Origin: Acidobacteriota bacterium
GTDB taxonomy: Bacteria; Acidobacteriota; Vicinamibacteria; Vicinamibacterales; CAVVIG01
Assembly: GCA_003222535.1 (NCBI GenBank)
Contig: QHWJ01000334.1
Location: 1 to 57,881, forward strand
DNA length: 57,881 bases
Direction of reading: 5' to 3'
The notes beneath the pieces were generated by a model. That model worked only from the letters and a program-made list of their open reading frames with translations. It did no database searches and was not told the DNA's origin. A program made the position numbers and the translations under genes. Below are positions 33,392 to 42,455 of the stretch, piece after piece. The first letter of the stretch is position 1. Each line of letters starts with the position of its first letter.

Positions 33392-35353
33392 GTGGCGGGA
33401 CTCGCCGTCCGGTACCTCGTGCAGCCGACCGGATCGGCAGGCGCGCGCCTGGAGCTGTTTCTCCCCGCCGCCTCGGCGCATGTCGGCGCGCTGCTGATCA
33501 TCGTCTCGTCGCTGCTGCTTCTCGCGAAGCGGGCGCCCGCGATCCGCCCTCCGATCGTGTTCGCGTCGTGCGTCCTGTGTGCCGTTCTGATGATCGCAGG
33601 CCAGGCCGATTTCACAGTCTCCGCGGTTACGGGGGCGCCGCTGACGCCGACGGTGTTCCGCACATTCCGGGGGATCCGCGTCATCAGGTCGAACGAGTTT
33701 CTCGAGCCGCTGAAAGCGCATCTCGCGCTGGTCGCAGGTGGGGTTGTATTCCTGGCTGGTGTGCTCGGGTGGATGGCGACCGTGATCTGCCGCGATCGCG
33801 GCGCGGATCGCGCCCGCGATCCCTCGTGGACGCGCCTGATCGCATGCCTCGCCGCGGGTATCGCGCTGCTGTGGCTGCCCACGCTCGTGACCTGGCCCGT
33901 GCCGCCGCCGCCGATTGAGGCCGCGTTCGCAGGAGAGTACCTCGGCCTCGACCAGACGCGGCTTCGCGGATCAGAGCAGGAAGCCATCCGTGACCTCCGC
34001 GAGCTCCTGGGGCTGCCTCCGCGGATGGCGTGGCTGAGCGACGACTACCCGCTGGTGTACGGTCCCGCGGAATCGGTCCGGCTCGACACCACGGGAACGG
34101 CGGTGATGGCGTCGCGTCGCAAACACGCAGTCCGTCTCACGCCGGACACCCGCGACGCCTTGCGCCGCGACCGGCCGGACATCGTCGTCGTCATGATCGA
34201 GAGTCTGAGGGCCGAGGATCTCGCGCTGGTCACGGGCGCGCGCGAGTCCGGGAGCCCCAACCTGGACGCGCTGGCCGCGCGCGGCGTGGTGTTTCCGGCG
34301 TTCACGTCCAACGGCTTCCCGAGCGCGCCGTCCGTGCTGTCGTTTCACTGCTCCGCCTGGCCGCACCGGCGGAAGGAAATCATCACGGATTTCGCGGACC
34401 GCCGTTTCGACTGCATCCCGTCGCGCCTGCGCGATGCCGGCTACGAGACGATATACGTCGGCGCCGACCCAGGCTTCGACAACCAGGATCGGTGGCTGCC
34501 GCAGTGGTATTCGACCGTGATCGATCTGGTCGCCCAGGGCGTGGCGGCCACGGATCACAACATCGTGACGCGCATGATCGGCGAGATCCGCCGGCATGAC
34601 GCGTCCTCGCCGTCGAACCCGCTCTTCGCGTTCGTCTCGACCTACAGCACCCACTTTCCATTCCGCCTGCCCGACGATGCGGGAGAGCCGGCGCTGCCTT
34701 TGTCCGCGAGCTTGTCCGATCGATATCGGCAGGCGCTGCGCTACACGGATCGCGAGGTCGGCACGCTGCTGTCGTTTCTCGCCGCGCGGCGCCGCCACGA
34801 ACGTACGGTGACGATCGTCGTCGGCGACCATGGCTTCTACACAGATTTGCGACGGACGTCGGGGCTCCCGGAGAACGACAACATCTGGACGGCGGCGATT
34901 TTTGCCGGACCGCCGGATTTCGTGGGACCGCCGCGCCGGATCGAGGGACCGGCGAGCCACGCGGACATGTTGCCGACGATCCTGGCGCTCGTCGGAGATG
35001 CCCGTCCGTCGGCGGCGCTCGGCGCCGATCTCTTCGGCGCGCCGCGCGGCGGCGGACGAAGCGCCGTGGCGATCCGCCCAGGAGGTGTGCGGTTTGATCG
35101 CGATGGGTATTCGGTGCTGGTCGATGCACGAACGCCGAACGTCTTTGCGACGGGCGTGTCGTTTCCCGGGCTGCTGCGGGCCGGCGCCCGGCCGTTGATC
35201 GATCGCGCGCGCGTGATGCGGCTGGTCGGCCAGGTGACCACCTGGTCGTACCTCATCGAGAAGAACCGGGTCTGGAATCGATCATTCCTGCTGTCGAATG
35301 GAGCGCGAGATGGGTCGAATGGAGCGCGAGATGTTCGAATGGAACGCGAGTAG
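33392..35353 (+). CDS. Membrane-anchored sulfatase-fold protein (LTA synthase-like)
   Basis: 653 residues. Three to four N-terminal helices, then an alkaline-phosphatase-superfamily domain with VVVMIESLRAEDLAL (metal Asp/Glu), FTSNGFPSAPSVL (nucleophile region; Ser or Thr), TYSTHFPF and VVGDHGFYTDLRR (late Asp/His). Such enzymes transfer phospho-glycerol or phospho-ethanolamine to surface glycans or hydrolyse sulfate esters. The C-terminal SNGARDGSNGARDVRMERE comes from three 19-20-bp repeats (TCGAATGGAGCGCGAGATG). GTG is the only usual start, and it sits after a hydrophobic stretch, so the N-terminus is uncertain. Confidence 0.82.
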   Translation: MAGLAVRYLVQPTGSAGARLELFLPAASAHVGALLIIVSSLLLLAKRAPAIRPPIVFASCVLCAVLMIAGQADFTVSAVTGAPLTPTVFRTFRGIRVIRSNEFLEPLKAHLALVAGGVVFLAGVLGWMATVICRDRGADRARDPSWTRLIACLAAGIALLWLPTLVTWPVPPPPIEAAFAGEYLGLDQTRLRGSEQEAIRDLRELLGLPPRMAWLSDDYPLVYGPAESVRLDTTGTAVMASRRKHAVRLTPDTRDALRRDRPDIVVVMIESLRAEDLALVTGARESGSPNLDALAARGVVFPAFTSNGFPSAPSVLSFHCSAWPHRRKEIITDFADRRFDCIPSRLRDAGYETIYVGADPGFDNQDRWLPQWYSTVIDLVAQGVAATDHNIVTRMIGEIRRHDASSPSNPLFAFVSTYSTHFPFRLPDDAGEPALPLSASLSDRYRQALRYTDREVGTLLSFLAARRRHERTVTIVVGDHGFYTDLRRTSGLPENDNIWTAAIFAGPPDFVGPPRRIEGPASHADMLPTILALVGDARPSAALGADLFGAPRGGGRSAVAIRPGGVRFDRDGYSVLVDARTPNVFATGVSFPGLLRAGARPLIDRARVMRLVGQVTTWSYLIEKNRVWNRSFLLSNGARDGSNGARDVRMERE

Positions 35354-35409
35354 GGCGACCCTTTCAGGGTCGCCGGTAGCGCCACCGGCACCGCTGAAGC
35401 GGTGCCCTA
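35352..35409. repeat. CTTTCAG palindromes after the sulfatase gene
   Basis: GGCGACCCTTTCAGGGTCGCC followed by a second hairpin GGCACCGCTGAAGCGGTGCC. This pair just after the stop codon could terminate transcription and matches copies at 42316-42431 and 52664-52690. Confidence 0.8.
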
Positions 35410-35458
35410 GCACTTTAATGTAATGAGGAAGTAGGAATCTGGAATTGAGAATGCGTAG

Positions 35459-35501
<43 letters not shown>

Positions 35502-35510
35502 AAAGGCCTG

Positions 35511-36533
35511 ATGATCGCGAGCCCTTCGTACGGTCTCGCGAACCGCTTGCGGCTGATGGGGAGCGCCAAGATCATCGCCGACGTGCTCGCGAAGGAGTTT
35601 CGCTTCATCTGGGAACAGAACGGGGACATGCCCGACACCCGTTGGCACGACCTCTTCGAGCCCTCGCCGGAATTCGTGGAGCTCGAGCTGCGGGGTCTCC
35701 GCGGCTGGCTGACGAAGGTGCTCTGGCGTTCGCCTTTCGCCGGCCCCGATCGCCTGCATGCGCTCGGGGGGTTGCCGGGCGATCGGTGGGCGGCGCACGA
35801 GAAGCTCCTCGGCTTCATCACCGACGAGAACACGCCGTACGCCTGCGTCTATCCGGGCCAGACCAAGCCCTGTTCGACGCACGCGGAATGCTCCGTCGCG
35901 CTCGATCCGCTCTGGAAGCACGTTGGACTGCGGGGGCAGTTCAACTACAAGCTCGTCGACATGAGCGACGAAGAGTACGTGCGGCGCATGCGCGCGTTCT
36001 ATCGCGAGCTCCGGCCCGTTGCGGCCGTCACCGGAATCGTCGATCGCCTCACGCGCGACTTCGCCCCGCAGGTGCCGATCGAGAACGACGGGGACGTGGC
36101 GATCGCCGGCCCCGGGGGGTCGGCGCCGGTGACCGTCGGCGTCCATTTCCGGCAGACGGACAACACACACTTCTACGAAGGCGCCATTCCGCCCGCGGCC
36201 TACCACGCGCACATGGACTGCGTGATCGAGCGATTCCCGAACGCGCGGTTTTTTGTCGCGGCCGATACGGTGCAGGCGCGCGACGTGACGCGCCGCCGGT
36301 ACGGAGAACGGATTCTGACGCACGTCACCGAATCGCCAGACGTGGATCCCCGGCTTGGCGACCGCTACGCTCGCCTCGGGCAGCAGGCGGCGCTCGCCGA
36401 TCTGATCGCGTTGTCGAGGACATCCATCATCATCGGCACGCGCTTCTCGTCGTTTTCGTACGTGCCGGCGGTGTGGGGCGGCGTGCCGGTCATCGAGACC
36501 GGTCGGCATCTCAGGGTCATCCCGTGGACGTGA
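35511..36533 (+). CDS. Fucosyltransferase-like glycosyltransferase (second)
   Basis: 340 residues starting MIASPSYGLANRLRLMGSAK, the N/R-rich donor-binding start seen in NodZ-like proteins. TVGVHFRQTDNTHFYEG is the HxR motif, FFVAADTVQARDVTRRRYGE and TRFSSFSYVPAVWGGVPVIE the C-terminal half. It resembles the gene at 31383 in fold but not closely in sequence. Likely a GDP-sugar-dependent transferase of the same glycan island. Confidence 0.68.
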   Translation: MIASPSYGLANRLRLMGSAKIIADVLAKEFRFIWEQNGDMPDTRWHDLFEPSPEFVELELRGLRGWLTKVLWRSPFAGPDRLHALGGLPGDRWAAHEKLLGFITDENTPYACVYPGQTKPCSTHAECSVALDPLWKHVGLRGQFNYKLVDMSDEEYVRRMRAFYRELRPVAAVTGIVDRLTRDFAPQVPIENDGDVAIAGPGGSAPVTVGVHFRQTDNTHFYEGAIPPAAYHAHMDCVIERFPNARFFVAADTVQARDVTRRRYGERILTHVTESPDVDPRLGDRYARLGQQAALADLIALSRTSIIIGTRFSSFSYVPAVWGGVPVIETGRHLRVIPWT

Positions 36534-36539
36534 GCGAGA

Positions 36540-36594
36540 GAAAGTCAGAAGTCAGAAGTCAGAAGTCAGAAGTCTGAAGTCTGAAGTCTCAAGT
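36540..36594. repeat. 7-bp tandem repeat AGAAGTC
   Basis: About six copies of AGAAGTC drifting to TGAAGTC, right after the stop of the glycosyltransferase. It is followed at 36605-36625 by GGAGCGCGAGCCTTTCAGGG, a word of the CTTTCAG class. The rest of the gap to 36702 holds no gene. Confidence 0.88.
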
Positions 36595-36701
36595 ACCGAC
36601 GAGCCGGAGCGCGAGCCTTTCAGGGTGCGGACGGATATCAGCTTCATCACCCGTCAGGGCTCCACAGGGTGTCCGCAGGCGGGACCGGGATCCCGACGAG
36701 C

Positions 36702-37871
36702 TTATTTCGCTGGAGACACCGACGCCCTGTACGATTGTCGCGCGCGCACTCGCTGCTGACCGTCGACTTCAACCCTGATACCGTGCAGCGCGTCGTCGTG
36801 GAGAGTCTCGGGCGCATACCCGAGCAGATACTGGTGCGAGAGCTCGTCGAGCAGCTCGTCGAAGGCGTTGTGCAGCTCCTCGATCTTCTCCGTGAAAAGT
36901 GCGCGGCCGCCGGTCGGCTGCGCGAGCCGTTGCATCACCTTTTTCAGACGGTCCATCGACGTGCCGCGGCCCTGGCCGATCATGTAGAGCGTGACGTCGC
37001 TCGCCTGCAGGCGGCGCTCGACCTCCTCGATGGGCGCGTGGCTGCCTTGATCCTCGCCGTCGGTGAACACGATGAGCGATTTGCGTCCGGTCTCGCGTCC
37101 GAGCATCTCGGTGCTGCGGATGATGACGTCGTACAACGCGGTCGATCCCCACGGCATGAGCCGATCCACCGCCCTGGCGCGTTCCGCCGGATCGGTCGTG
37201 CGTCGCGTGAGCGCGAAGATCGTGTCGTTGAATCCGAGCAGCGTGACCGACGCCTGGCTCGGCACGGCGGTCAGAAATTGCTTGACGGCCGTCTTCACAT
37301 TCGGCATCGCGGTCGTCATGCTGCCGCTGATGTCGAGCGCAACGATCAGCTCGAGCGGAACGTGTTCCGACGCGAAATGCGAGATGGCCTGCGGGCGCCC
37401 GTCCTCGAAGACGTGGAAGACGTTCTTCGGCAAGCCCGTGACGAAATGTCCTTTCCTGTCGACGACTGTCGCAGTCACCTGGACGACGTCGACGTCCACC
37501 GATTCTGCGTACGCGACGCCCTTGGTTCGAGCGGTCTGAGCGATGCGGCCGCCGCTCGCCAGATTCGCGACGACGCGTACCTGATGCTCCGCGACGGTCG
37601 GACCGGCATTCCAGTCGCAGTCAAACGGCGCATGCGTCAGAACGCAGATCTGTTTGCCATCGACATAGAACACCACCATCGATGCCGACCCTGCGGGCTC
37701 CACCCGGGCGCTCAGCATGGTCGTGCCGCTCACATACGCGTCTTCCCTGGGCGAGACAATCTCCAGACGCGGCTCGGCCGGTGCCGGACGGCCCTGCGCC
37801 GCGTGAACGATCGCAACCGACAGCGCGGCGAGCAGCACCACGATTGAGATGGAGACACCGGCGCGTCTCAT
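36702..37871 (-). CDS. Exported VWFA-domain protein (acidobacterial VWFA-related type)
   Basis: 389 residues. Signal peptide ISIVVLLAALSVAIVHAAQ, a beta-sandwich (IVSPREDAYVSGTTMLSARV), a second strand-rich region ending VFEDGRPQAISHF, then a von Willebrand A domain with the MIDAS residues DISGSM, a Thr in TDPAER-to-STALYD (WGSTALYDVI) and VFTDGEDQG. The C-terminal HQYLLGYAPE is typical for this family. It binds metal and probably a protein partner outside the cytoplasm. Its ATG overlaps the stop of the 1046-residue gene by 4 nt, so the two are coupled. Confidence 0.85.
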   Translation of the reverse strand: MRRAGVSISIVVLLAALSVAIVHAAQGRPAPAEPRLEIVSPREDAYVSGTTMLSARVEPAGSASMVVFYVDGKQICVLTHAPFDCDWNAGPTVAEHQVRVVANLASGGRIAQTARTKGVAYAESVDVDVVQVTATVVDRKGHFVTGLPKNVFHVFEDGRPQAISHFASEHVPLELIVALDISGSMTTAMPNVKTAVKQFLTAVPSQASVTLLGFNDTIFALTRRTTDPAERARAVDRLMPWGSTALYDVIIRSTEMLGRETGRKSLIVFTDGEDQGSHAPIEEVERRLQASDVTLYMIGQGRGTSMDRLKKVMQRLAQPTGGRALFTEKIEELHNAFDELLDELSHQYLLGYAPETLHDDALHGIRVEVDGQQRVRARQSYRASVSPAK

Positions 37872-40800
37872 TTCGGCCCATCCGGCAGGGCAGTCGTGAC
37901 GGGGACGAGCGGTCCGCCGACCGCCGTGAGGGCGGCGAGGTAGTCTTCAATCCGCTCCTTCGAGACCGCCTGCGCGGCTCGCACGAGCGCGAGCCAGTCG
38001 TTCCCATGGACCGGCTTCACCTCATCGATGTAGTCCTGGGTAGCCGCGGCGAGAACCCCGCTTGCGAGCGCTGCCGGCAGCCGCAACTCGCGAAGCGTCG
38101 TCGCGATGCGCAGGGTCAGATCGGCGACGTGTGCGGCCAGGAAGCCTGCCCGCATACGACCAATCGTGAGGATCCAGCCGCCAGGCGGCTGCAGCTTCGT
38201 GCACACGCAGCCATCGAACGCCACCCCCGACACGCCCCACTCGTCGAGCGCGGCGGTCTTCTCCGGGTGCCCGAGATACAGCAATTCCGTGAGCGAAAAG
38301 AACGACGCGACGCGCGGCGCGTCGTTCTCGAGAGTCCATTGCGCGGCTCGACGCCGCCATTCATCCATCCGGATTTCATCCGCCAGCTCGGCGAGTCGCT
38401 CTCCACGGGCGGCGAGCGCCTCGACACGCGCGCGGCCGCGGGCGATCGCGTCGGCGATGGCGTCGCGGTCGGCATCACGGAGCTCGAACGGATTCAGCAG
38501 AACGACGGTCTCGCTGAACGTGGTGCGCTGATTGATCGTGAGCACCGGCGGATCCAGGATCCTGTCCGTTGCGATTCGCCGGAGGGCGAGCGGTGCCAGC
38601 GCGAGATCGAGCCCGAGCAGCGAGCCGCTGACGTGCCACGGCACGCCAGGGCTGACGATCTGCTGCGGGCTTTCCCACGCGGCCCGCAACTTTGTCTCGC
38701 CGCCGCCCTGCTTGTCGAATCCGAAATCGTGACGCCGCCCGACGTTGCCGGCGAGAAGTGCAGTACCGTCCGGATCCCCAAGGCTGAGCGCGTAGGCGAG
38801 CGACATCAGCCCGTCGGTCAGCAGTGTGTCGACCGCCGCGAAGAGGGGGCTGGCGTCGTGCGAGGCTTTTTTCACGTCCTTGGGCTTGCCGATCTTCGAC
38901 AGCTCCTCGATCGCCCTTGTCACGATCTCGCGCGGGCTCTTCTGCGCCTCGACGCCGGGCGGCAGGATCGTCGCCGACGGCTCCTTCTTTTTCGCCCGCT
39001 GCGCCAGCCTGCCCGACAGGTTCTTCAGGTCGGCGACGCCCGCTTTGATGTCGTCCGTCGAGATGTTCTGGGCGGAGAGCCTCTCGGCAATCCGCTCGAG
39101 GTCGAGCGCCAATCGGAGGGATACGCCGCCCAGCTTCTCGCGCACGCTTGTCAGACGGTGAAGCTCGGGAGCCACGAGATCCAGGCGGTAATTCCGACTC
39201 TCCCATGAAACGATCGCCGCCGTTTCCTTCGTCCCGCCGCCGCGCGATCCGGCGAGGGCCATCGCGACCGCCGCATCGATATCGTCCACATGTGGCAGCG
39301 TCGGACCGAGCGTCCCCTGCACCCATCGCGCGACGCCGCCGGCGTAGCGTCCGTCCTCGTTTGGCGCGACGGCCGATAGACTCGCCACGAGCGACTCGAT
39401 GTTCGCGGCGTCGAGGCTGCGTACGCGCGCCATGCCGGCCAGCAGCGCGACAACACCCTGGAACTGGCCGAGCGCGGCGAATCCGCGGTTCGCATCCAGA
39501 CTTGACAACGCGCTTGCGCGCCACGCCGCCCCCGCATACACCGCTGGAGTCTTCACACCCATGCGCTCGAGCGTGAGCATCAGCATGCGGTAGCGCTGAA
39601 ACCCGCGGACGGCCACCAGCGCGTCGGGCAACGCCCCTTCGTCCGCCGACCCGAAGACGCGCTGCCCGAAGGCGAACTGATCGAGCCGATCGGCGCGACC
39701 GGTGTTGTCCGTGCTGAGCTGGGCGTCGGCAAGCCATGCCGCGTCGATCGTGCCCTCGTGGTCGAAGCTCCTCAGCTGCCGCGCTGGATTGTCCGGCAGG
39801 TCGGTGCCGTCGAATGCCCGCGACCAGAAGAGCCGCCAGGCAGGCCGCATCGGGGCGCCGCTGGGCTCCGCCCGCACACGCGCGAGGAGCATCATCGGAT
39901 CGTTCGCGGGGCGCGTGAACACGCGCGCGTTGATATCCCACTCCTTGATGCCGACTGCCGCGGACATGAGCGCGTTGAATCGATCCACACGGGAACCGCT
40001 CTCCTTGATCCACAGTCCCAGCGCAAACGCCGCGCGCGCTGAATCGAAATGCGCCAACGCGTCGTACACGTACGCGAATCGTCCATCGTCACGCCCGAAC
40101 AGTTCGCGAATGAACCGGTCGGGGCGGCTCACTTTTTCATCGAGCGCTGCTTCCCACAGCCCAACGGCGGCCTCACCGCCCGGCACCACGATGTGGCCCT
40201 GATGGACGTGCAGGCTGCCACCGAATGCGGCAAAGGCTCCGGGTGTGTGCTCGTAGAGTCTCGTGATGACGGCTGGGTGCTCGATGAGGAATTGCAGCGT
40301 CTCGTCATCGACAGCGGCGAGCCCATGGGAAAGGAGCGCCGCCTGGCGGTCGGTGACGAGCGCCGAGAACAGTTCGGAGCGCGGAATCTGCCGGTGAAAC
40401 ACCGCCTCGCTCCAGACGAGTGCCGACAGCGGGACGGGGACGATCTCTGTTGGCACCTCGACCTGAACCGATTCGCCGGCGTTCAAGCGCGTGGCGAGCC
40501 GCGTCAGGTCAATGCCCAGGTCGGCGAGGAGCCGGAGGCGCTCCGCGGCTTGCTTGTTGTCGGTCTTCTCGACGGTAAACGCCTTGTTCTTCGCGCGCAG
40601 CTTCAGGCCGACAAGGTCGAGGAAACCCTTCAGGCGATTGCGATCGTTTTTCTGGGTGGCCATCTTCAGCGAGACGTTGCCACCCGGCGGCTGAACCTCG
40701 GCAAGCGCAGACTGGAAACGGCCGACGACGTCGAGATGCTTCACGAGCTGTTGCACCATCGAGTCGGCGGTAGCGCTCTTTCCTTCCGGAGCGTCGTAGA

Positions 40801-41008
40801 TGACGCGTGTCAGCTCAACCACGAAACTGGCGCGATCGGGAACGGCTGAAAGACCGAGCGCGCGCGCCAGCGGCGCGGTGCCTCCTGGAATTGGCACGTT
40901 CTCGGACGTCGCTGGGGCGGCGCCCGCCGCGCCGTGAGCGATCACGGCTGCCGCGATCCAGACGGACAGCGCCGCACGCAAGCCGTTCACCGATCGACAT
41001 GTTGTCAC
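37868..41008 (-). CDS. Large exported protein of unknown function, coupled to VWFA protein
   Basis: 1046 residues with a signal peptide (LRAALSVWIAAAVIAHGAAG-A). The mature part is almost wholly predicted-helical with long amphipathic stretches and no membrane segment. Two Cys occur close together in FDGCVCTKLQPPGG, and GGG/GRRHDFGFDKQGGGETK marks a loop. I recognise no domain. In this phylum similar giant exported proteins occur beside VWFA genes, but I cannot name a family. The 4-nt overlap with the VWFA gene and the length suggest they form a complex in the periplasm. The gap 41009-41129 contains nothing seen. Confidence 0.75.
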   Translation of the reverse strand: MTTCRSVNGLRAALSVWIAAAVIAHGAAGAAPATSENVPIPGGTAPLARALGLSAVPDRASFVVELTRVIYDAPEGKSATADSMVQQLVKHLDVVGRFQSALAEVQPPGGNVSLKMATQKNDRNRLKGFLDLVGLKLRAKNKAFTVEKTDNKQAAERLRLLADLGIDLTRLATRLNAGESVQVEVPTEIVPVPLSALVWSEAVFHRQIPRSELFSALVTDRQAALLSHGLAAVDDETLQFLIEHPAVITRLYEHTPGAFAAFGGSLHVHQGHIVVPGGEAAVGLWEAALDEKVSRPDRFIRELFGRDDGRFAYVYDALAHFDSARAAFALGLWIKESGSRVDRFNALMSAAVGIKEWDINARVFTRPANDPMMLLARVRAEPSGAPMRPAWRLFWSRAFDGTDLPDNPARQLRSFDHEGTIDAAWLADAQLSTDNTGRADRLDQFAFGQRVFGSADEGALPDALVAVRGFQRYRMLMLTLERMGVKTPAVYAGAAWRASALSSLDANRGFAALGQFQGVVALLAGMARVRSLDAANIESLVASLSAVAPNEDGRYAGGVARWVQGTLGPTLPHVDDIDAAVAMALAGSRGGGTKETAAIVSWESRNYRLDLVAPELHRLTSVREKLGGVSLRLALDLERIAERLSAQNISTDDIKAGVADLKNLSGRLAQRAKKKEPSATILPPGVEAQKSPREIVTRAIEELSKIGKPKDVKKASHDASPLFAAVDTLLTDGLMSLAYALSLGDPDGTALLAGNVGRRHDFGFDKQGGGETKLRAAWESPQQIVSPGVPWHVSGSLLGLDLALAPLALRRIATDRILDPPVLTINQRTTFSETVVLLNPFELRDADRDAIADAIARGRARVEALAARGERLAELADEIRMDEWRRRAAQWTLENDAPRVASFFSLTELLYLGHPEKTAALDEWGVSGVAFDGCVCTKLQPPGGWILTIGRMRAGFLAAHVADLTLRIATTLRELRLPAALASGVLAAATQDYIDEVKPVHGNDWLALVRAAQAVSKERIEDYLAALTAVGGPLVPVTTALPDGPK

Positions 41009-41129
41009 GCCTGAACGTTCCAGGATGTGCAGGTTTATACACCCGCGCGTGTCAGCAGCAGCCGCGTCTGTCGGTGAACGCGCTCGCCGGCAAGGTCGGA
41101 AGCGACGTCAGGCGACTGCAGCCGAGGTG

Positions 41130-42455
41130 TCAACCATCGCGTTCCTGGAGATGGATCGGATCGCGCGGAGCACGGCGCCCGGCGACTGGACAAACTGACC
41201 CGCGCGTAATTGGGGTCGCGACACGCCGATAGATCTCTTCGAGCCGTGCGGCGATGCTGCGGCAGTCGTAGTCACGCGCGCGCGCAGCGCCGCGGGCTCC
41301 GAGGAGACGGCTGTGCGGCCGGTCGTCGAGCAGCGGGCAGAGCGCTGCGGCGATGGCGTCGGCGTCTGCCGGCGTCACCAGACGTCCACAGTCGGCGCCG
41401 CCAACAAGCGCCTCGTACCCGTCGATGCGGCTCGCGACGATCGCGGTACCGGAAGCCATCGCCTCGAGCAACACGACGCCGAAGCTCTCCCCGCCCAGCG
41501 CGGGGGAGCAGACGACGTCGGCGGACTGGTAGTATGCGGGCAGATCCTCGTCGGCGACGCGACCGCAGAAGTGCGCCGCGGCACCGAGGTCGGCCGCGAG
41601 CCTGGTCAGCCGCGCGCGATCGGCGCCCTCGCCGATGACGAGCAACGTGGCGTCGCGCACGCGCTGTTGCACGAGCGGCATCGCGCGGATCAAGTACTCG
41701 ACCCCTTTGCGCGGCTCCAGCCGGCCGACGTACAGGACGATGCGCCGGTCCGCCGGCATGGCCCCAGGCCGTGGCCGTGGGATGCGAAACGTATCCGTGT
41801 CGATTCCGTCCGGCACAATCTCGTACTCGGCGGGGAAGTGCGCGGCAACGGTACGTCGCGCGGCGTCGGACACCGCGACTCGCGCGCGCAGCCGGCGCGC
41901 AAGCGGCTGAAGCGCCCACCCCCACGCCGCGTAGAGCCGATGACCATCTTCCCGATGCACGTGGAACGTGCCGACCAGCGGCGCGTGCGCGCGCATGAGC
42001 ACCATCCAGGGCACGAGCGGCGTCAGCGGTTCGTGGATGTGGACGACGTCGAACGCCCGCTGCAGGAGGCGGCCGACGGCTCGCAACGCGCGAGGGTCCA
42101 CGCCGAGCCCCGATTCAGTTCCACCGAGCGTCACCGCGACGGAGCCGCCGAGCGACAGCTCGCCCTCTTGAAGGGGTCCGGACGCCGGCCCGGCGACCTG
42201 GACGACGTGTCCGAGGCCTCGCAGGGCCCGGGCCTGTGCACGGATCTGGTTGTTGATCCCGCCATCAGCCGACAAATCGTAGGGCGCGATGATCGCGATC
42301 CGCAGCGGGCGATTCGGCGACCCTGAAAGGGTCGCCCTATGTTCATCGTTCGGCGACGCTGAAAGGGTCGCCCTAGGTTCGTCCTTCCCCGTGCGTTCGT
42401 CGTTCTGCGACGCTGAAAAGGTCGCCCCAGGTCCGTCGATCGGAGGCCCCGTCAT
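41130..42455 (-). CDS. GT4 family glycosyltransferase (PimB/mannosyltransferase type) with repeat-expanded N-terminus
   Basis: 441 residues. The GT-B fold begins at RIAIIAPYDLSADGGINNQI, followed by VHIHEPLTPLVPW, VPDGIDTDTF, YVGRLEPRKGVEYLIRAMP and the EX7E motif region GGESFGVVLLEAMASGTAIV. The C-terminal VCPVAGRRAPRDPIHLQERDG may be extra. The ATG overlaps the upstream stop (ATGA). Residues about 9-49, between this start and the first strand, consist of three translated CTTTCAG palindromes (ATFSASQNDE, ATLSASPNDE, ATLSGSPN). GT4 enzymes use GDP-mannose or UDP-sugars; it probably adds a sugar to a lipid or glycan. Confidence 0.88.
   Translation of the reverse strand: MTGPPIDGPGATFSASQNDERTGKDEPRATLSASPNDEHRATLSGSPNRPLRIAIIAPYDLSADGGINNQIRAQARALRGLGHVVQVAGPASGPLQEGELSLGGSVAVTLGGTESGLGVDPRALRAVGRLLQRAFDVVHIHEPLTPLVPWMVLMRAHAPLVGTFHVHREDGHRLYAAWGWALQPLARRLRARVAVSDAARRTVAAHFPAEYEIVPDGIDTDTFRIPRPRPGAMPADRRIVLYVGRLEPRKGVEYLIRAMPLVQQRVRDATLLVIGEGADRARLTRLAADLGAAAHFCGRVADEDLPAYYQSADVVCSPALGGESFGVVLLEAMASGTAIVASRIDGYEALVGGADCGRLVTPADADAIAAALCPLLDDRPHSRLLGARGAARARDYDCRSIAARLEEIYRRVATPITRGSVCPVAGRRAPRDPIHLQERDG
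42316..42431. repeat. Three CTTTCAG palindromes in frame at a gene start
   Basis: Copies GGCGACCCTGAAAGGGTCGC, GGCGACGCTGAAAGGGTCGC and TGCGACGCTGAAAAGGTCGC are spaced about 40-50 bp, joined by variants of GTTCGTCGTTC. Their translation accounts for most of the N-terminal tail of the GT4 gene. Confidence 0.88.

Noticed and set aside
36540-36594. Origin iterons
   Set aside because: Heptamer repeats occur, but no replication initiator gene or DnaA boxes are nearby, and similar arrays occur at many other loci.
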